Source of the DNA: an uncultured Mediterraneibacter sp.
Lineage (GTDB): Bacteria; Bacillota; Clostridia; Lachnospirales; Lachnospiraceae
NCBI GenBank assembly: GCA_944381125.1
Contig: CALWKB010000083.1
Coordinates: 1-64,000 of the forward strand
Direction of reading: 5' to 3'
Length of the DNA: 64,000 nucleotides
The notes under the pieces are model-generated. The model was not told the DNA's origin and did no database searches. It saw only the letters and a program-made list of their open reading frames with translations. Below, one piece after another: positions 9,243-17,466 of the stretch (its first letter is position 1; each line of letters starts with the position of its first letter). A program made the translations under genes and the position numbers.

Positions 9243-9914
9243 GTGGACAGGCTTGTGACAATCCGGAGCTGCCGGTATGGAATCGACATCCGGTTCAGCC
9301 CGGATCATGAGTTCAGTGTTCTGGCTGAAGCGCTTGCCGGAAAATTCCGGGCTTCCGCGCGTTTTTTTAAAGACGCGCAGATGACTCTGAGTTTCAGCGG
9401 AAGACTGCTGAGCAGGGAGGAAGAAGACGAAGTCCTGGATATTATCAGTGCGAACACAGATATAAAAATACTGTGTATTATAAGCCGGGACGAAAAGATG
9501 GAAACGATGTACAGAAGCATAGCAGAACAGGCCCTTGCGGATATGCAGAAAAGAGAAGGGATGTTTTACAGAGGTACGCTGGCAAAAAGGCAGATTCTGG
9601 AGTCGGACGCGGGTATTGTTATACTCGGAGACGTGGAGCCCGGGGCCAGAGTTACAGCCGGTGGAAGTATCGTCATCGTCGGAACGCTTTACGGATCCGC
9701 GCACGCAGGCGCTTTCGGGGACAGAAACGCATTTGTCGCCGCGCTTTCCATGCAGCCGGGACAGCTTCGGATCGGTGATATTGAAGCGAAACGCCAGATC
9801 ATCTGCCAGGAGAGCCTTTCTATAAAAGGGCCTCAGATTGCGGTTGTCGACGGCAGACGCATCTATCTTGATCCGCTTGCGGATGATGCTGCCGGATGTA
9901 TTAGATTTATCTGA
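9243..9914 (+). CDS. minC: Septum site-determining protein MinC
   Basis: MinC inhibits FtsZ assembly away from midcell. The 223-residue product begins at GTG 9243, with AAGGAA about 12 bases upstream. Residues 1-100 fit the N-terminal FtsZ-inhibiting domain. Residues 110-215 form the Gly-rich beta-helix typical of the C-terminal domain, with the run Gly-Asp-Val-Glu-Pro-Gly-Ala near residue 130 and repeated Gly-Gly/Ile-Val-Ile turns. It is followed by minD and minE in the standard order. Confidence 0.93.
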   Translation: MDRLVTIRSCRYGIDIRFSPDHEFSVLAEALAGKFRASARFFKDAQMTLSFSGRLLSREEEDEVLDIISANTDIKILCIISRDEKMETMYRSIAEQALADMQKREGMFYRGTLAKRQILESDAGIVILGDVEPGARVTAGGSIVIVGTLYGSAHAGAFGDRNAFVAALSMQPGQLRIGDIEAKRQIICQESLSIKGPQIAVVDGRRIYLDPLADDAAGCIRFI

Positions 9915-9936
9915 AGTGTAGGAGGAGAAAAGCAGC

Positions 9937-10743
9937 ATGGGAGAAGTAATCGTTATTACATCAGGAAAAGGCGGTGTCGGAAAGACGACAACGACAGCGA
10001 ATATTGGCATCGGTCTGTCTCAAATGGGCAAAAAAGTGCTTGTTATCGATACGGATCTGGGTCTGAGGAATCTGGACGTTGTTATGGGGCTGGAGAACAG
10101 AATCATTTATAATCTGGTGGATGTAATCGCCGGGAACTGCCGCCTGAAGCAGGCTCTGATCCGTGACAAACGTTTTCCGGAACTCTGTCTGCTTCCGTCA
10201 GCCCAGACAAAAGATAAGACAAGCGTTTCTCCGGAACAGATGAAAAAACTGGTGGATGAGCTCAGAGATGAGTATGATTATGTACTTCTGGACTGTCCGG
10301 CCGGGATCGAACAGGGATTTCAGAATGCGATCGCGGGCGCGCGCCGTTCTATTGTCGTCACAACTCCGGAAGTTTCCGCAATCCGTGACGCAGACCGGAT
10401 CATAGGTCTTCTGGAAGCGTCGGGCATCAGAAATAATCAGCTTCTGATTAACCGGCTGCGGGTGGATATGGTACGCCGAGGAGACATGATGTCTGTGGAT
10501 GACGTTACGGAAATACTCGCTGTGGAACTTCTTGGAGTAATACCGGATGACGAGCAGGTTGTGATTGCAACAAATCAGGGCGAACCTGTGGTGGGCGATG
10601 GAAGTCAGGCCGGCGCCGCATACGAAAGAATATGCAGGCGGCTTGCCGGAGAAGAGATTCCGATCTGCGACTTCTCCAGGCCGGAAGGCATTCTGGGGAG
10701 AATATCCGGTTTCTTTCACAGAAACCAGGGAGGCGGATTATGA
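9937..10743 (+). CDS. minD: Septum site-determining ATPase MinD
   Basis: This 268-residue ParA/MinD-family ATPase recruits MinC to the membrane. The deviant Walker A is Gly-Lys-Gly-Gly-Val-Gly-Lys-Thr-Thr at residues 10-18, and the switch region Leu-Asp-Cys-Pro-Ala-Gly-Ile occurs near 118-124. The C-terminus carries an amphipathic membrane-targeting helix (Ile-Leu-Gly-Arg-Ile-Ser-Gly-Phe-Phe). AGGAGGAG precedes the ATG. Its stop overlaps the minE start as ATGA, so MinD and MinE synthesis is coupled. Confidence 0.96.
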   Translation: MGEVIVITSGKGGVGKTTTTANIGIGLSQMGKKVLVIDTDLGLRNLDVVMGLENRIIYNLVDVIAGNCRLKQALIRDKRFPELCLLPSAQTKDKTSVSPEQMKKLVDELRDEYDYVLLDCPAGIEQGFQNAIAGARRSIVVTTPEVSAIRDADRIIGLLEASGIRNNQLLINRLRVDMVRRGDMMSVDDVTEILAVELLGVIPDDEQVVIATNQGEPVVGDGSQAGAAYERICRRLAGEEIPICDFSRPEGILGRISGFFHRNQGGGL

Positions 10744-10949
10744 GTTCTCCGTCTGTCGCCGTCGCCAAAGAGCGGCTGAAAAATCTTCTTGTGTCAGACA
10801 GGATCAGGTGCGCTCCGGACGCCGTGGACAGGCTTTCAAACGACCTTTACTATACTGTTTCAAAATATATGGAGATTACACCGGAAGATTTTAACATAGA
10901 GATAACACGTACAGATATACATATCAGGTATACAGGAGAAAAAAATTGA
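10740..10949 (+). CDS. minE: Cell division topological specificity factor MinE
   Basis: MinE stimulates MinD ATPase and produces the polar oscillation that frees midcell for FtsZ. The ATG at 10740 overlaps the minD stop and gives 69 residues, shorter than the 88 of Escherichia coli but in the range seen in clostridia. The N-terminal MinD-contact helix is visible (Ala-Lys-Glu-Arg-Leu-Lys-Asn-Leu-Leu), followed by a topological-specificity domain with strands ending in Ile-His-Ile-Arg-Tyr. The frame is open upstream inside minD, but that extension has no ribosome site of its own. Its stop overlaps the rodA TTG start. Confidence 0.9.
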   Translation: MSSPSVAVAKERLKNLLVSDRIRCAPDAVDRLSNDLYYTVSKYMEITPEDFNIEITRTDIHIRYTGEKN

Positions 10950-12076
10950 AACATTTTGTGAGAAAAATCAAGACTCAATACAACATAAAGGATTACCGTT
11001 TCAGTCTTGTCATTCTTGTGACAATTTTATCGGTTCTTGGCATTTTTATGGTGCGCAGCGCAAGACCTGATCTGATGGACCGCCAGATCATGGGAGTTGC
11101 TCTCGGACTGGCGGCAATGGCGGTTATTTCACTTATTGATTATAAATGGGTGCTCGGCCTGTACTGGCCGCTGTACGCCCTGAATATTCTCATGCTTATT
11201 GCGGTTCCGGTTTTCGGAATAGAGGCGAACGGCGCGAAGAGATGGCTGGATCTCGGATTTACGCAGTTTCAGCCGTCAGATCTGACAAAAATTCTTATGA
11301 TTCTCTTTTTTGCCAGATTTCTCATGGACCGGGAGGAAAAGATCAACAGCCCGAAGACACTGCTGCAGGCGGCCGCCCTGATTCTGCCGTCGCTGTTTCT
11401 GATTTACGAACAGCCGAACCTGTCTACTACAATATGTATAGCAGGTCTGTTCTGCGCGTTGATTTTTCTCGGCGGACTCAGTTATAAGTATATTCTTCCG
11501 GTTATCGCTGTGATTGTTCCTTCTTTTATCATACTTCTGGCGGTAGCGGTGCAGCCGAATCAGCCGTTCCTCAAGGATTATCAGCAGGACAGAATTCTGG
11601 CATGGCTTGATCCGGAGGAATACGCGGATGACAGCGCTTATCAGGCGCTTAATTCAGTCATGGCGATCGGGTCGGGACAGCTTTCAGGCAAAGGATACAA
11701 TAATGACGAGACGACTTCTGTTAAAAACAGTAATTTCGTGTCAGAGCCTCAGACAGATTTTATTTTTGCAATTATCGGAGAAGAATTAGGATTTGTGGGT
11801 TGTTGTGCCGTCATATTTTTGCTATTATTAATTGTGATAGATTGTATTTTGATCGGCTTAAAGGCAAAAGATACAGGTGGGCGGATTATCTGTGGCGGGG
11901 TCGCCTCGCTGATTGGCATACAGAGTTTCATTAATATCGGTGTGGCTACTATGATCCTTCCCAACACGGGTTTATCACTTCCGTTTGTAAGCTACGGACT
12001 GACATCCCTTGTGTGCTTTTTTATGGGTATCGGTTTTGTGCTGAATGTCGGCTTGCAGCCGAATAAATATCAGTAA
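10946..12076 (+). CDS. rodA: Peptidoglycan polymerase RodA (SEDS family)
   Basis: This 376-residue SEDS glycosyltransferase polymerises lipid II during elongation, in partnership with a class B PBP. About ten membrane helices are evident. Conserved SEDS signatures include Phe-Gln-Pro-Ser-Asp near 109-113, the catalytic-region motif Ala-Ile-Gly-Ser-Gly-Gln near 240, and the C-terminal Leu-Pro-Phe-Val-Ser-Tyr-Gly. Translation starts at TTG 10946, overlapping the minE stop as TTGA. Its position at the end of the mre-pbp2-min block argues for RodA rather than FtsW. Confidence 0.93.
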   Translation: MKHFVRKIKTQYNIKDYRFSLVILVTILSVLGIFMVRSARPDLMDRQIMGVALGLAAMAVISLIDYKWVLGLYWPLYALNILMLIAVPVFGIEANGAKRWLDLGFTQFQPSDLTKILMILFFARFLMDREEKINSPKTLLQAAALILPSLFLIYEQPNLSTTICIAGLFCALIFLGGLSYKYILPVIAVIVPSFIILLAVAVQPNQPFLKDYQQDRILAWLDPEEYADDSAYQALNSVMAIGSGQLSGKGYNNDETTSVKNSNFVSEPQTDFIFAIIGEELGFVGCCAVIFLLLLIVIDCILIGLKAKDTGGRIICGGVASLIGIQSFINIGVATMILPNTGLSLPFVSYGLTSLVCFFMGIGFVLNVGLQPNKYQ

Positions 12077-12092
12077 GGAGAGGATAGCGGTT

Positions 12093-12488
12093 ATGAATAT
12101 CGGTTTAGTAGCACACGACGCAAAGAAGAAACTGATGCAGAATTTCTGTATCGCGTACCGGGGGATACTCAGCAAACACGAGCTGTATGCGACCGGTACC
12201 ACGGGAAATCTTGTGGAGAGCGTCACAAATCTGACAATCCACAAATTTCTTGCCGGACATCTGGGCGGAAAACAGCAGCTTGGATCACAGATTGAGAATA
12301 ATAACATTGATCTCCTGATTTTTTTCAGAGATCCGCTGACGCCGCATTCACATGAACCGGATGTCAATGACATTGTTCAGCTTTGTGATAAATATAATAT
12401 TCCGATCGCAACAAATATAGCAACTGCCGAGGCATTGATCCTGGCGTTGGACAGAGGAGATTTAGACTGGCGTGAAATGTACAAATAA
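12093..12488 (+). CDS. mgsA: Methylglyoxal synthase
   Basis: MgsA converts dihydroxyacetone phosphate to methylglyoxal and phosphate, a bypass that relieves phosphate-limited glycolysis. The 131-residue product from ATG 12093 (AAGGAGAGG upstream) has the N-terminal Leu-Val-Ala-His-Asp-x-Lys-Lys, the phosphate loop Ala-Thr-Gly-Thr-Thr-Gly, the catalytic-region Phe-Phe-Arg-Asp-Pro-Leu near 86-91 and a conserved His cluster in His-Ser-His-Glu-Pro-Asp. It is sandwiched between rodA and a D,D-carboxypeptidase gene and overlaps the latter by 17 bases. Confidence 0.95.
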   Translation: MNIGLVAHDAKKKLMQNFCIAYRGILSKHELYATGTTGNLVESVTNLTIHKFLAGHLGGKQQLGSQIENNNIDLLIFFRDPLTPHSHEPDVNDIVQLCDKYNIPIATNIATAEALILALDRGDLDWREMYK

Positions 12489-13509
12489 TAATTACAGGAG
12501 AAGGCGCAGGAGAAGAAGGAGAAGGAGAAGTCACGCAGGGAAGATAGCGGGACTGCTCCTTTGTCTTGTGCTTATTGCAGGAGGAGTAACAGCAGGGGCT
12601 GCCTTTTTCCTGTCTTCAAATAATAATGCTGTTGGAAAATATGAAAGCAGAGCCTATACGGCGAATCTGTATCAGGGAGAAATGTTCGCGGAAGATCTCT
12701 GCGTATCAACCGGAGATGTCGCCCTTAACGGCATGCAGGATGACGCTTCGGTTCACGGCGCGGGGCTCTTTAATATGAAAGATGAAAATGTCGTCTACGG
12801 ATATCATCTTTATGACAGGCTGTATCCGGCGAGCACGACAAAAATTCTGACCGCGTATATCGCTCTGAAATACGGGAATATGGATGATCAGGTTACTGTC
12901 AGCGCCCATGCGACTGATTTTAACTGGGATGAGTCTGTGTGCGGCCTGCGCACAGGGGATACTGTCTCCATGTATGACCTTGTATGCGGACTTATGCTTC
13001 ATTCCGGAAACGACGCCGCTGTGGCGATTGCTGAACACATATCCGGAAGTGAAGAGGCGTTTGTCGAACTGATGAACAGTGAAGCTGCCGCGCTGGGGGC
13101 TACCGGCTCGCACTTTATGAATCCGCACGGACTGCATGACGAGAACCATTATACAACTGCCTACGATCTGTATCTGATCTTCAATGAATGTCTGAAAGAT
13201 GACAGATTCGTGGAGATCATTTCCCTGAACCCCTATACGGCGTCGCTGAAAGGAGCGGACGGTACGGTCAGGACAGAAACATGGATTCCCTCACATTTTT
13301 ACGGTTCCGGCGACGCGAAGGCTCCGGAAGGCGTGCGTGTAATAGGCGGGAAGACCGGGACGACGTCCCAGGCGGGCAATTGTGTGATCCTTTATGACGA
13401 AAATGCGGACGGCACTCCGTATATTTCAGTTATTATGGGCGCCGAAGACAAGACGCTGCTGTATGAAGAGATGAACGAACTCTTTACCGCAGGTATACTG
13501 ACAGAATAA
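12472..13509 (+). CDS. D-alanyl-D-alanine carboxypeptidase with poly-Arg anchor
   Basis: This serine peptidase of family S11 removes the terminal D-Ala from peptidoglycan stems. The GTG at 12472 follows GAGGAG at 12 bases and gives 345 residues. Residues 9-19 are eleven consecutive arginines, followed by a membrane anchor at about 25-47. Active-site motifs are Ser-Thr-Thr-Lys (121-124), Ser-Gly-Asn (178-180) and Lys-Thr-Gly (294-296). The short beta-rich C-terminal domain of classical DacA is missing, as in many clostridial members. The Arg run is encoded by repeated AGG/AGA codons and overlaps the end of mgsA. No other in-frame start lies before the membrane helix. Confidence 0.9.
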   Translation: MKCTNNNYRRRRRRRRRRRSHAGKIAGLLLCLVLIAGGVTAGAAFFLSSNNNAVGKYESRAYTANLYQGEMFAEDLCVSTGDVALNGMQDDASVHGAGLFNMKDENVVYGYHLYDRLYPASTTKILTAYIALKYGNMDDQVTVSAHATDFNWDESVCGLRTGDTVSMYDLVCGLMLHSGNDAAVAIAEHISGSEEAFVELMNSEAAALGATGSHFMNPHGLHDENHYTTAYDLYLIFNECLKDDRFVEIISLNPYTASLKGADGTVRTETWIPSHFYGSGDAKAPEGVRVIGGKTGTTSQAGNCVILYDENADGTPYISVIMGAEDKTLLYEEMNELFTAGILTE

Positions 13510-13510
13510 A

Positions 13511-13559
13511 AGCCTTACGCAGTTCTGATAGTTCAGAGCTGCGAAAGGCCATTTCTTTA
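13511..13559. terminator. Bidirectional terminator between dacA-like and DUF378 genes
   Basis: The arms at 13511-13528 and 13533-13550 pair over 18 positions with a few mismatches around a TAGT loop. T-rich tails follow on both strands (ATTTCTTT on +, TTTATT on -). It serves both convergent genes. Confidence 0.85.
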
Positions 13560-13760
13560 TTCTGACATACCTCTGATTCTTCCAAACAGACTGATCAGGT
13601 ACAGTCCGCACAAACCAACGACTGTATAGACGATCCTTGACAGCCAGCTCAGATTCCCGAACAGGTACGCGACAAGGTCGAAACGGAAGATTCCAACCAA
13701 CAGCCAGTTTACTGCACCTATAATAACAATTGTCAATGCAGTGTTATCGAACCATTTCAT
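13557..13760 (-). CDS. DUF378 small membrane protein
   Basis: The ATG at 13760 follows GGAGGAAA at good spacing and gives 67 residues. An upstream ATG at 13784 has no ribosome site. The protein has two predicted membrane helices, about residues 7-25 and 37-58, with Ala-Val-Asn-Trp-Leu-Leu-Val-Gly near residue 14. That is the signature of DUF378 (YuzA-like) proteins, which have no known function. It is the only - strand gene in the first 19 kb and lies between convergent and divergent neighbours, so it is a single-gene unit. Confidence 0.88.
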   Translation of the reverse strand: MKWFDNTALTIVIIGAVNWLLVGIFRFDLVAYLFGNLSWLSRIVYTVVGLCGLYLISLFGRIRGMSE

Positions 13761-13808
13761 GATATTTCCTCCTTTATATGTCAATGCTTTTATTATTTCC
13801 TTTAAAAC

Positions 13809-13837
13809 TGGAAATATACATCCGGAAATGGTATACT
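13809..13837 (+). promoter_or_regulatory. Candidate extended -10 promoter of the hlyD-like to lspA cluster
   Basis: TGGAAA (13809-13814, four of six consensus bases) and TATACT (13832-13837) are 17 bases apart. TG one base before the -10 compensates for the weak -35. It lies in the divergent gap, 37 bases before the preferred start of the next + strand gene. Confidence 0.5.
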
Positions 13838-13873
13838 GTTAAAGTTATAAATTACAGGAGGTGTCACGGAATT

Positions 13874-15265
13874 TTGGCATCAAAGAAAAATAAATCTGTC
13901 AGCATAAAACAATATAAGAATAAGAGAGAGATGAACCTTGGCATTTTTCTTTTTGCGATCGTTTTTCTTTATCTGATCATCACGGTTATTTCTTATTTCG
14001 CAAATGATACGGTGTCTGTTTACGAGGTGAGAAAAGGCAGTATTGTCAGAGATACTTCTTACACGGGGCTCGTTATAAGAAATGAGTCTGTAATCAACGC
14101 CGAACAGGACGGTTATGTAAGCTTTTATCAGAATGAGAACAGCAAAGTGAAAAAAGGCGCGAAAGTTTATGCGCTCACCGCCAGCGAGCTGGATGTAGAC
14201 GAAAGCGATGCCGGCGATGATGAAGCGGAGCTGCGCGACGAAGTACAGTCCGGTATTGTAAGACAGATTCAGGACTTCAATGAAAGCTACAGAGAATCTG
14301 ATTTTTCCGCGGTCTATCTTCTGAAAAATGAGATTTCGATATCACTGCAGAATGAACTCAGCCAGTCAAAGACGGAACATCTTGACGCGGTGCTTGAGGA
14401 AAGCAAGATGGAAGCGGAAACATATACGGCGGACCGCGACGGTATTATCGCTTATACAATAGACGGATACGAAAATCTGACAAAAGATACGTTCAGTGAT
14501 GATGATTTTGACCGGTCGGGTTATGAGAGCACGATAATCGAAGATAAAATGAGAGTTGCCACCGGAAGTCCTGTTTACAAAATGATTACAGGAGAATCGT
14601 GGTCCGTGATTGTTCCCCTTGATGAAGAAACGGCAAATGAATTGATGGAGAAGGAGATATCATCAATAAAGGCCCGCATAGATAAAGACAGTGAAACAGT
14701 TACCGCTTCATTCTCGGTAATGGAGCGTGACGGTAAATATTACGGATGTCTTGATTTAAGTAATTCCATGATCAGATACGCGGAAGACCGGTATCTTAAT
14801 GTCGAGCTTATACTGGAAGACCAGAGCGGCCTGAAAATACCTAAGACAGCGGTTGTGCAGGAAGAATTTTATCTTATACCTGAAGACTATCTGACATACG
14901 GAGGAAACAGTTCTTCCAGAGGTGTTATGATAAAAGAAGGCGATGATAAAGATAATTTTGAGCCGCTTGATATTTATAATATTACAGAGGACGGGTACGC
15001 GTGCATCAGCAAGAAGGATCTGAAAGAAGGGGATATTCTTATAAAGCCGGAAGCCGCGGATACTTATTATTCCGTAAGAGATTCGATAACACTTGACGGT
15101 GTTTATAACATTAACAAAGGATATTCCGTTTTCCGCAAAGTAACCATACTCTGTGAAAATGACGAGTACTGCATCGTCCGTGAAGGCGAGGACTACGGGC
15201 TTTCAAATTATGATCACATCGTACAGAACGGGGAAAGCGTGGAACCGGAAGAAGTTGTATACTAG
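13874..15265 (+). CDS. HlyD-like membrane adaptor protein
   Basis: The TTG at 13874 follows AGGAGGTG and gives 463 residues; the frame extends upstream to 13778 but through the promoter region. The basic N-terminus is followed by one membrane helix (about residues 21-42). Then come a biotinyl/lipoyl-like half (Gly-Tyr-Val-Ser-Phe-Tyr), a helical segment and a beta-rich C-terminal half. This matches clostridial HlyD-family periplasmic-adaptor-like proteins. No transporter gene is adjacent. The conserved position ahead of yggS-sepF-ylmH suggests an envelope role, which is inference. Confidence 0.75.
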   Translation: MASKKNKSVSIKQYKNKREMNLGIFLFAIVFLYLIITVISYFANDTVSVYEVRKGSIVRDTSYTGLVIRNESVINAEQDGYVSFYQNENSKVKKGAKVYALTASELDVDESDAGDDEAELRDEVQSGIVRQIQDFNESYRESDFSAVYLLKNEISISLQNELSQSKTEHLDAVLEESKMEAETYTADRDGIIAYTIDGYENLTKDTFSDDDFDRSGYESTIIEDKMRVATGSPVYKMITGESWSVIVPLDEETANELMEKEISSIKARIDKDSETVTASFSVMERDGKYYGCLDLSNSMIRYAEDRYLNVELILEDQSGLKIPKTAVVQEEFYLIPEDYLTYGGNSSSRGVMIKEGDDKDNFEPLDIYNITEDGYACISKKDLKEGDILIKPEAADTYYSVRDSITLDGVYNINKGYSVFRKVTILCENDEYCIVREGEDYGLSNYDHIVQNGESVEPEEVVY

Positions 15266-15272
15266 TATACAA
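15255..15272. repeat. Perfect 18-bp palindrome over the hlyD-like stop codon
   Basis: The sequence TTGTATACTAGTATACAA equals its own reverse complement and includes the TAG stop of the preceding gene (15263-15265). It is AT-rich with no T-tract, so it does not look like a terminator. It could be an operator for the yggS-sepF transcript starting just downstream. Confidence 0.5.
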
Positions 15273-15332
15273 TTGCATCCACGCACCTGTCCGTCAGCAG
15301 AATACGCAGAATTATACAGGAGGCAATAGATT

Positions 15333-16025
15333 ATGTTAAAAGAAAATCTGCAGGAAGTTGAAAAGAGAATTACCGCCGCGTGCGAGAGAGCCGGAAGGTC
15401 ACGCGGGGAGGTGACGCTTGTCTCAGTGAGCAAGACAAAGCCTGTGGAGATGCTTCGGGAGGCGTACAGTCTCGGGGTACGTGTTTTCGGAGAAAATAAA
15501 GTACAGGAACTTACGGAAAAGTATGATGCGCTGCCAGACGATATCCGATGGCATATGATCGGCCATCTCCAGACAAATAAAGTCAAATATCTGATTGGAA
15601 AGACAGAACTTATTCATTCCGTAGATTCTCTGAAACTGGCCGGTGTGATAGAAAAAGAATCAGAAAAGCGCGGCTGTGTGACGGACATCCTCATAGAAGT
15701 CAATGTCGCTCAGGAAGAAAGCAAGTTCGGATTGAAAATGGAAGAGGTAATTCCATTCATCAAAAAAGCAGCTCAATTTCCCCATATAAATGTCCGCGGA
15801 CTTATGACAATTGCGCCTTTTGTTGAAAATCCAGAAAAAAATCGTACAATTTTCGCAGATTTACATAAATTATATGTTGACATTAAGGATAAAAACATTG
15901 ATAATGGTACTGTGAATATACTTTCAATGGGGATGACCAATGATTATGAGGTTGCGATTGAAGAAGGCGCAACAATGGTCAGAATCGGAACCGGGATCTT
16001 TGGTGCCAGAAACTACAACATCTAA
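15333..16025 (+). CDS. YggS-family pyridoxal-phosphate homeostasis protein
   Basis: This 230-residue single-domain PLP-binding protein of the COG0325 family helps maintain free PLP and amino-acid balance; no enzymatic reaction is established. The PLP lysine lies in Val-Ser-Val-Ser-Lys-Thr-Lys-Pro near residues 31-38. The family motifs Phe-Gly-Glu-Asn-Lys-Val-Gln-Glu, Trp-His-Met-Ile-Gly-His-Leu-Gln-Thr-Asn-Lys and Ser-Met-Gly-Met-Thr-Asn-Asp are all present. AGGAGGCAA precedes the ATG. In Gram-positive bacteria it commonly precedes sepF, as here. Confidence 0.94.
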   Translation: MLKENLQEVEKRITAACERAGRSRGEVTLVSVSKTKPVEMLREAYSLGVRVFGENKVQELTEKYDALPDDIRWHMIGHLQTNKVKYLIGKTELIHSVDSLKLAGVIEKESEKRGCVTDILIEVNVAQEESKFGLKMEEVIPFIKKAAQFPHINVRGLMTIAPFVENPEKNRTIFADLHKLYVDIKDKNIDNGTVNILSMGMTNDYEVAIEEGATMVRIGTGIFGARNYNI

Positions 16026-16068
16026 TCATGAAGTAGTGTTCTGGATCAGAAAGTATTAAATAAAAAAA

Positions 16069-16091
16069 TTGCGCGGTTAGAATGCGCGCAA
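16069..16091 (+). other. Stem-loop in the sepF 5' leader
   Basis: TTGCGCG at 16069-16075 pairs with CGCGCAA at 16085-16091 around a 9-base loop, ending four bases before the sepF ribosome site. There is no T-run after it on the + strand. On the - strand it is followed by seven Ts, but no - strand gene ends here. Confidence 0.45.
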
Positions 16092-16107
16092 GATAGGAGT
16101 GTAAAAG

Positions 16108-16644
16108 ATGGGTGTGTTTGATAAATTTCTGGACATCATGAAACTGAACGACGACGAATATGATGACGATGAGTTCTATGATGATGATGAGTATTATGGG
16201 GAAGAATATGAAGAAAAACCCCGTCGCTCACTGTTCGGAAAGAAAAGTGCAAAAGAAGAGAAGTTTGACGACTTTGACATGGGAGAGGAGAAGAATGCTC
16301 AGCCAGCTCCCAATAAAGTGACGCCGATGCGCCCGGCGCCGAAGAGGGGCGGAAATATGGAAGTCTGCGTTGTAAAACCGACTTCTGTAGACGATTCCAG
16401 AGAGATTACGGAGACGCTTCTCTCAGGACGTACTGTTATTCTCAATCTTGAGGGTATGGATCTGGAGATTGCGCAGAGAATCATTGATTTTGTTTCGGGA
16501 GCTACTTTCGCGATCAGCGGAAATCTTCAGAAGATTTCCAATTACATATTCCTTGTAACGCCTACAAATGTAGATATTTCCGGAGATCTTCAGGATCTTC
16601 TGGGCGGTTCAATGGAAACTCCCAGCGTAAAGGGAAGATATTAA
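16108..16644 (+). CDS. sepF: Cell division protein SepF
   Basis: SepF binds the membrane and FtsZ and bundles the Z ring. The 178-residue product has an N-terminal amphipathic helix (Met-Gly-Val-Phe-Asp-Lys-Phe-Leu-Asp-Ile-Met), a highly acidic Asp/Glu/Tyr linker at 12-65 and the C-terminal SepF fold from about 86. That fold carries Val-Ile-Leu-Asn-Leu-Glu-Gly, Arg-Ile-Ile-Asp-Phe and Phe-Leu-Val-Thr-Pro motifs. TAGGAGTG precedes the ATG. Its neighbours yggS and ylmH match the Gram-positive division cluster. Confidence 0.95.
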   Translation: MGVFDKFLDIMKLNDDEYDDDEFYDDDEYYGEEYEEKPRRSLFGKKSAKEEKFDDFDMGEEKNAQPAPNKVTPMRPAPKRGGNMEVCVVKPTSVDDSREITETLLSGRTVILNLEGMDLEIAQRIIDFVSGATFAISGNLQKISNYIFLVTPTNVDISGDLQDLLGGSMETPSVKGRY

Positions 16645-16650
16645 TTTTTC

Positions 16651-17451
16651 ATGCAGAAGAATATTCAGGAAAAAGAAATGCAGTTTCTGGAAAAGCGTCT
16701 GATAGAGCTTTCCAGAACTGCTTTTCAGCGTGATATAATAACTTATTCGGATTTTATGAATCTGAACGAACAGAATATTTTGCACAGCCTGCCGAAGAAC
16801 CGGTTGTTTACCCGGTATCAGTGTTTTGGCGGGTATGATACGGCAGAGCGTCAGATGGCTGCATTTATCCCTGATGCTCTTTATTTGCGTTACGGAAAAG
16901 ATCGGCTGGATCCTGAAGATGCCGTTTATCCGTTCTGCGCCGTAAAAATCGCGCCTCTTCACAGGAAATACGCGGAACAGCTGAGTCACAGAGACTATCT
17001 CGGAACAGTTCTTGGACTGGGAATTGAACGCTCAAAAACGGGTGATATTATTCTGGGTGATGAAGACGCGGTTATTTTTGTTCATAAGGACATGAAAGAT
17101 CTGCTTCTTAATGAGCTTGACCGTGTCCGGCATACTTCGGTCAGCTCCTGCGTCGTGCTCCCGGAAGAGATAAGCTATGCTCCACGCTGTGAAGAAATAC
17201 GCGGAACAGTTGCCTCGATCAGACTGGATTCGCTCCTTGCGCTTGCTTTTTCTTCATCCAGGACAAAGCTTTCAGGCCTGATAGAAGGAGCCCGTGTTTT
17301 TGTAAATGGAAAGCTTATTACAGAAAACGGCTACCAGCCGAATGAAGGCGATGTTATTTCGGTAAGAGGGATGGGAAAATTCCGTTTTGCTGAAACAGGG
17401 GGGCGTACAAAAAAGAACAGACAGTACGTGGTGCTGTATAAATATATTTGA
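16651..17451 (+). CDS. ylmH: YlmH-type S4-domain RNA-binding protein
   Basis: This 266-residue protein has an RNA-binding N-terminal and middle region and an S4 domain from about 183 (Val-Ala-Ser-Ile-Arg-Leu-Asp-Ser to Gly-Asp-Val-Ile-Ser-Val-Arg-Gly). The family occurs in Gram-positive division clusters. Bacillus YlmH (RqcP) assists ribosome-associated quality control. The ATG at 16651 is six bases after sepF; an ATG at 16678 with AGGAAAAAGAA directly upstream is an equally plausible start. Confidence 0.9.
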   Translation: MQKNIQEKEMQFLEKRLIELSRTAFQRDIITYSDFMNLNEQNILHSLPKNRLFTRYQCFGGYDTAERQMAAFIPDALYLRYGKDRLDPEDAVYPFCAVKIAPLHRKYAEQLSHRDYLGTVLGLGIERSKTGDIILGDEDAVIFVHKDMKDLLLNELDRVRHTSVSSCVVLPEEISYAPRCEEIRGTVASIRLDSLLALAFSSSRTKLSGLIEGARVFVNGKLITENGYQPNEGDVISVRGMGKFRFAETGGRTKKNRQYVVLYKYI

Positions 17452-17466
17452 GGATGGAAGAGAATA

